Shown piece after piece: positions 23,366 to 27,362 of a DNA stretch of 27,362 nt (position 1 is its first letter; the number at the start of each line of letters is the position of its first letter). Made by a program: the position numbers and the translations under genes. The DNA is taken from the NCBI GenBank assembly GCA_035328465.1, contig DAOLIQ010000043.1, positions 1 through 27,362 of the forward strand, in the 5' to 3' direction. The notes beneath the pieces were generated by a model. It ran no database searches, had not been told where the DNA came from, and worked only from the letters and a program-made list of their open reading frames with translations. This DNA comes from JADJEI01 sp035328465. GTDB lineage: Bacteria; Bacteroidota; Ignavibacteria; Ignavibacteriales; Ignavibacteriaceae.

Positions 23366-25453
23366 ATGAAAAAATATCAGCTAAAAAATATTGACTGCGC
23401 TTCTTGTGCGACGAAAATAGAAGAAGGTGTTGCAAAATTAGAGCAGGTTAAGTTTGTCTCAGTGAATTTTGCAAACTCAACTCTGCAAATTGATGCGCCG
23501 GATATTGAAGAAGTAAAACAAAAAATAAAGGAGATTGAGCCAGAAGTTGAAGTAGAGGAAATGAAAGACGGTGAGCCGTTAGAAGCAGTAAATATATGGA
23601 AAGAAAATAGGACGGAACTGATAAAAATCTTTATAACCCTTCTACTTCTTTCTGCAGGGCTAATCTTTGAGAAGCTGATTCACAATACTCCTTACCATAT
23701 TGCTGAATATTTGGTTTTTCTTCCGGCTTATTTAATCAGCGGCTGGGGTGTATTACACGGAGCTTTCAGAAGCATTACAAAAGGAAAAGTTTTCAACGAA
23801 CATTTTCTTATGACAATTGCCACACTCGGTGCGATTGCAATTGACGCAATGCCGGAAGCAGTAACTGTTATGTTGTTTTATGTCGTCGGAGAATTATTTC
23901 AGGATGTAGCAGTTAATCGTTCACGCAAATCAGTTAAAGCATTATTAGAAATCAGACCGGACTATGCAAACATCGAAATCAATGGAGAGATTAAAAGAGT
24001 TTCGCCAACAGAAGTTCATCCTGTACAAATAATTGTTGTAAAGCCCGGAGAGAAAATTCCTCTCGATGGAATAGTTAAAGAGGGAAATTCTTTTGTTGAC
24101 ACTTCCGCCCTGACCGGTGAATCAGTTCCAAGGGCAGTAAAACAAAGCGAAACTGTTTTAGCAGGTATGATAAATAAAAGCGGAATGCTGACTGTTGTAG
24201 TAACAAAAGAATTCGGCGAATCATCTATTTCAAAAATATTAGAATTGGTAGAGAATGCCAGCAGCAAAAAAGCAGAGACTGAAAAATTCATAACAACTTT
24301 TGCAAGATACTACACTCCCTTTGTAGTATTTGCTGCACTGCTTATTGCGCTTATCCCACCACTTTTTTTTATAGAACAAACTTTTACAGATTGGATTTAC
24401 AGAGCACTTGTTGTTCTTGTAATTTCTTGTCCTTGTGCTTTAGTAATCAGCATTCCGCTTGGATATTTCGGAGGAATCGGCGGCGCTTCTCGAAGAGGAA
24501 TTCTAATTAAAGGTTCAAATTATCTCGATGCCCTTACAAAAGTAAAAACAGTAGTCTTTGATAAAACAGGAACTCTGACAAAAGGCGAATTTAAAGTCTC
24601 TGAAATAACAACCGCTAATGGATTTAGTAAAGAAAACATTCTTGAATATGCCGCATATTCTGAAGCTCATTCAAATCATCCGATTGCAAAATCTATTCTT
24701 GAAGCGTATAATAAAACATTGGACATTAACAGGATAAAAAATGTTAATGAAATTTCAGGTCACGGGATTAAGGCAGTTGTTGATGAAAAAGAAATATTAA
24801 TTGGTAATGACAAACTGCTTCATAAAGAAAATATCGAACACGACAAATGCGATGTTGACGGAACAGTTGTACACGTTACTGTTAATAAAAAATATGCGGG
24901 CTACATTGTAATATCAGATTCATTAAAAGATGAAGCGGTCGAAGCGATCAATGAACTGAACAAGTTAAAAATAAAAACCGTTATGCTCACCGGCGATAAC
25001 AAAAGCGCTGCCGAAGTTTATGCGAAAAAACTTGGCATCAAAGAATATTATTCTGAGCTTTTGCCGGAAAATAAAGTTGAACATATCGAAAAGTTAATCG
25101 AACTATCCAACAGTGGAGATAAAGTCGCATTCATTGGTGACGGAATAAATGATGCTCCCGTAATTGCACGTGCAGATGTTGGAATTGCGATGGGTGCTCT
25201 CGGTTCAGATGCAGCAGTAGAAACTGCGGATGTTGTGCTTATGACAGATTCACCAATGCAGGTTGTGCATTCAATCGAAATAGCAAAGCGAACAAGAAAT
25301 ATTGTTTGGCAGAATATCTTTTTTGCAATGGGAGTAAAATTAGTTTTTATTTTTCTTGGCATATTTGGAATCGCTACAATGTGGGAAGCAGTCTTTGGTG
25401 ACATGGGTGTGGCAATAATAGCGATATTAAATGCTATGAGGGTGATGAGATAA
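23366..25453 (+). CDS. zntA: Zn/Cd/Pb-exporting P1B-type ATPase (ZntA/CadA)
   Basis: 695 residues, complete. The N-terminal HMA domain has DCASC (C11, C14) followed by ATKIEEGV. The actuator motif is TGES (250-253), the membrane metal site is CPC (355-357), phosphorylation is at D399 in DKTGT, SNHPIAK contains the HP pair, and GDGIND covers 591-596. The last helices carry K658 and D679, equivalent to ZntA K693 and D714, which mark the P1B-2 Zn/Cd/Pb class rather than copper. It drives metal from cytoplasm to periplasm using ATP. The start ATG is preceded only by CTAGG. No operator like the one before arsR is seen, so its regulation is unclear. Confidence 0.93.
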   Translation: MKKYQLKNIDCASCATKIEEGVAKLEQVKFVSVNFANSTLQIDAPDIEEVKQKIKEIEPEVEVEEMKDGEPLEAVNIWKENRTELIKIFITLLLLSAGLIFEKLIHNTPYHIAEYLVFLPAYLISGWGVLHGAFRSITKGKVFNEHFLMTIATLGAIAIDAMPEAVTVMLFYVVGELFQDVAVNRSRKSVKALLEIRPDYANIEINGEIKRVSPTEVHPVQIIVVKPGEKIPLDGIVKEGNSFVDTSALTGESVPRAVKQSETVLAGMINKSGMLTVVVTKEFGESSISKILELVENASSKKAETEKFITTFARYYTPFVVFAALLIALIPPLFFIEQTFTDWIYRALVVLVISCPCALVISIPLGYFGGIGGASRRGILIKGSNYLDALTKVKTVVFDKTGTLTKGEFKVSEITTANGFSKENILEYAAYSEAHSNHPIAKSILEAYNKTLDINRIKNVNEISGHGIKAVVDEKEILIGNDKLLHKENIEHDKCDVDGTVVHVTVNKKYAGYIVISDSLKDEAVEAINELNKLKIKTVMLTGDNKSAAEVYAKKLGIKEYYSELLPENKVEHIEKLIELSNSGDKVAFIGDGINDAPVIARADVGIAMGALGSDAAVETADVVLMTDSPMQVVHSIEIAKRTRNIVWQNIFFAMGVKLVFIFLGIFGIATMWEAVFGDMGVAIIAILNAMRVMR

Positions 25454-25558
25454 ACGGAACACTATTTTAAGCATTTTGTTTTAACATATCAATTACTATT
25501 TTAACACCAACTTAATTCCTCCATTATGATCCACAAATTAAAATCAAGGAGCGCACAA

Positions 25559-25939
25559 ATGAATTTATTCATTCAAAAATTCCGGTACAGTTTACTTTAT
25601 GTTTTTCTTTTTTTGCTAATTTTATCTTCCGTGAACTGCAGCGAAGATAATTCTTCGTCAAATCCAAACACAGATCCAAATGCTATTACAATTCAGGGAA
25701 ATGCATTTCAGCCCGCGACTCTCACTGTGAAAAAAGGAACAACCGTGACATGGACAAATAAAGATTCTTACGCACACACAGTTACGAGCGGAATTTCTCC
25801 CAACCCAAACGGAACATTTAATAGTAATAATGTTGCAGCAAACCAAACCTTTTCATTCAAGTTTGATAATACAGGAGGTTTTGATTATTTCTGCATGATT
25901 CATACTCAGATGACAGCTAAAATTACCGTCGAGGAATAA
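25559..25939 (+). CDS. Cupredoxin lipoprotein (type 1 copper)
   Basis: 126 residues from ATG 25559, supported by AGGAG at 25547-25551; the in-frame ATG at 25526 has no such site. The lipobox ends at Cys27 (SSVNC), so it is membrane-tethered in the periplasm. The domain is plastocyanin-like (ITIQGNAFQPATLTVKKGTTV...WTN), with all four type 1 copper ligands visible: His73 in AHTV, then Cys112, His115 and Met118 in FCMIHTQM. It should carry one electron or bind copper. It follows the ATPase by about 105 bp and could serve the nearby cytochrome c or the copper oxidase. Confidence 0.88.
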   Translation: MNLFIQKFRYSLLYVFLFLLILSSVNCSEDNSSSNPNTDPNAITIQGNAFQPATLTVKKGTTVTWTNKDSYAHTVTSGISPNPNGTFNSNNVAANQTFSFKFDNTGGFDYFCMIHTQMTAKITVEE

Positions 25940-26081
25940 AAAAACTGTCGAGTTTATTTCATTCAACTAGTATTTGAACTACCGGAAATTCGAAGAATAT
26001 CTTTGATTCTTTGCGAAAATGAAATTGTGAGAAATTCATTCTAAATATCGGCTTAGGAAGTACAAATTCTTCAAATTTTAA

Positions 26082-26434
26082 TCATTTTGAAGCTTTCCCG
26101 AAATTCATGAGCTTCTCTTGAAGATTCATGAGACTTTCATGGAGATTCATGAACCTCTCATGAAGATGCATGAACACCTCATGGAGATTCATGAACTTCT
26201 CATGGAGATTCATGGCCTTTCATGAAGATTCATGAACCTCTCATGAAGATGCTTGAAGCATTCATGGCGCAGCATGAACCATTCATGAATCTTCATGAAG
26301 CATCCAAGAATACGCACAACTGATTCCATATTCATCATTAAATCGTTTAAATGTTTCCAAAATTGTCCCGTAGAACCAACAGACAGTTCCCTATTTTTGT
26401 CCAAAGGAATTGGCAATCTCAATCCATTCATCAA
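26082..26434 (-). pseudogene. Heptad-repeat coding tract, frame-broken in a 20-bp unit
   Basis: On the minus strand an open frame from about 26434 reads NGLRLPIPLDKNRELSVG and FWKHLNDLMMNMESVVRI, then a chain of 7-residue units of the form H-E-R-F-M-N-L. It stops near 26210. If one base is restored in the short 20-bp unit (26208-26227), the frame continues through NLHEKFMNLHEVFMHLHERF and ends NFGKASK at TGA 26082-26084. The whole would be about 118 residues with roughly ten heptads, likely a coiled coil. No family is recognised. It may be a recently broken gene or a phase-variable repeat gene. Confidence 0.5.
26103..26311. repeat. About ten 21-bp tandem repeats
   Basis: Units of the type AGATTCATGAACCTCTCATG recur with start positions 26103, 26124, 26145, 26166, 26187, 26208, 26228, 26249, 26270 and 26291. 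All spacings are 21 bp except one of 20. The period is a multiple of three and encodes the minus-strand heptads. There are no spacers, so it is not CRISPR. Confidence 0.85.
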
Positions 26435-26562
26435 ACAATCTTTCCGCTTAACATCAATTTTTTGCTGAACTCAAATTCTATGTTTAATATTAGGCAAAGC
26501 AACGAAAGATTTATTTGTTTGCGATAATTTATTCACCTAACAAAATCAGGAGTCAAAATAAA

Positions 26563-27297
26563 ATGAAAAGATCTCTCTCATTATTTTTAATTCTATTCTT
26601 ATTTATTTCTGTAAGGTTTACTTCCGCACAAGCAGTTGATGAAATACTTGCGAAGCATTTTGAAGCAATCGGACAGGACAATTTATCAGCAGTTCAAACT
26701 GTTAAAACAACCGGAAAGTTTGTACAAGGCGGAATGGAAATCCCATTTATCTCTTATGCACTTAGACCAAATAAAGTTCGCGTTGAAGGTGAATTTCAGG
26801 GATTAAAATTTATTCAAGCTTACAATGGTGAAATCGGCTGGGCATTAAATCCATTTATGGGCGATACAGTTCCAACTCAGGCGCAGCAGGACGTTGTTGA
26901 TGAACTAAAAGATCAAGCAGATATTGATGGACTATTTTATAACTATGCTGACAAAGGATTCAAAGTTGAGTTAGTCGGTACTGAAGAAATGGAAGGTCAG
27001 CAGGTTTATCTTTTAAAGCTGACCAAAGAAAATGGTAATGAATACATTTATTATATGGATGCTGAAAATTATGTCCCGTTAAAAATGAAGGCAAAAGTAA
27101 AGGTGATGGGGGTAGAAAGAGAAGTAGAAACATTTTACAGCAATTACAAACCAACAGATGGAATTGTAATGGCATACAGTATGGAATCAAAGATGGGTGG
27201 ACAAACAGTTTCGCAAATCGTTGTTGATAAAGTTGAATTTAATGTCGAAGTTGATCCGTCAATATTCGAAATGGATTCTGCAAAAACAAAAGAGTAA
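26563..27297 (+). CDS. LolA-like periplasmic protein
   Basis: 244 residues from ATG 26563, with AGGAG at 26548-26552; the frame opens at 26515 but would bury the signal peptide (RSLSLFLILFLFISVRFTSA, cleavage near SAQA). The mature part has the half-barrel pattern of LolA/LolB-type outer-membrane lipoprotein-sorting proteins: VDEILAKHFEAIGQDNL, VKTTGKFVQGGMEIPF, RPNKVRVEGEFQG, ENYVPLKMKAKVKVMG and a closing DPSIFEM. These proteins carry lipid-modified or hydrophobic cargo. It is separated from the metal genes by the tandem repeat and belongs with the gene that follows. Confidence 0.75.
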   Translation: MKRSLSLFLILFLFISVRFTSAQAVDEILAKHFEAIGQDNLSAVQTVKTTGKFVQGGMEIPFISYALRPNKVRVEGEFQGLKFIQAYNGEIGWALNPFMGDTVPTQAQQDVVDELKDQADIDGLFYNYADKGFKVELVGTEEMEGQQVYLLKLTKENGNEYIYYMDAENYVPLKMKAKVKVMGVEREVETFYSNYKPTDGIVMAYSMESKMGGQTVSQIVVDKVEFNVEVDPSIFEMDSAKTKE

Positions 27298-27323
27298 ATA
27301 AAATTCCACTAAGGAGGAATGAC

Positions 27324-27362
27324 ATGAAACGTAAAATAATTTTTTTATTGATATTTGGTTTC
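27324..27362 (+). CDS. Partial gene with signal peptide, cut by window end
   Basis: AAGGAGG at 27311-27317, a near-perfect ribosome site, precedes ATG 27324. Only 13 residues are visible (MKRKIIFLLIFGF), a basic start and hydrophobic run typical of a signal peptide. It lies 26 bp after the LolA-like gene, so it is probably in the same operon. Function cannot be told. Confidence 0.7.
   Translation, partial: MKRKIIFLLIFGF

Noticed and set aside
26103..26311. CRISPR array
   Set aside because: Units are contiguous 21-mers without unique spacers, and the period fits codons.
1..27362. tRNA, rRNA, riboswitch or complete insertion sequence
   Set aside because: None was recognised by eye on either strand; no transposase gene is present.

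Overview
The window is AT-rich bacterial DNA, almost entirely transcribed left to right, and most of it is a metal-handling (copper, zinc/cadmium) gene island. Gene content suggests the Bacteroidota/Chlorobiota/Ignavibacteriota group: DUF3347, DUF2231, Spy-like and CzcCBA genes side by side, together with a PII-NG-type gene. Clear Shine-Dalgarno sequences and one consensus sigma70 promoter fit the Ignavibacteria side better than classical Bacteroidia. This placement is an inference; no rRNA or other marker gene is present.

Region 1 (1-4118) is a compact cassette. It holds a heavy-metal-binding-domain protein, two membrane proteins that each start with zinc ribbons (one with tandem CcmH-like Cys repeats, one with a DUF2318 domain), a MacB/FtsX-type permease with a periplasmic CxxCP motif, its ABC ATPase, and a YHS-domain protein. 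It resembles the DUF2318-FtsX-ABC part of P19/FetMP-type iron/copper loci but lacks P19 and FTR1. It is the best candidate here for an undescribed system.

Region 2 (4250-12647) is mainly an envelope copper-defence set: a short PII-like protein, a TPR protein, a secreted Met-rich protein coupled to a beta-barrel protein, a tiny Cys-tailed membrane protein, a DUF2231 fusion, a DUF3347 protein, a multicopper oxidase fused to a CopB-like barrel, a lipoprotein and a Spy/CpxP-like protein. MITE-like repeats lie between several of these genes.

Region 3 (12782-19418) starts with a consensus promoter whose start site is overlapped by a palindromic operator. It is followed by an ArsR/SmtB-CadC-type repressor, a small exported protein, the CzcC/CzcB/CzcA efflux pump and a PII-NG protein. 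Induction of the pump when the repressor binds metal is the likely logic.

Region 4 (19450-27362) mixes intact and decaying genes. Intact ones are a CDF zinc exporter, a ZntA/CadA-type P-type ATPase, a cupredoxin lipoprotein and a LolA-like protein. Damaged ones are a NicO/RcnA-like transporter split at an A9 run, a cytochrome c whose anchor is out of frame at a T8 run, the tail of a CopB-type ATPase, a second PII fragment, a long minus-strand pseudogene with several in-frame stops, and a minus-strand heptad-repeat gene broken inside a 21-bp tandem repeat. All translations and motif positions were read by eye; no homology search was run.
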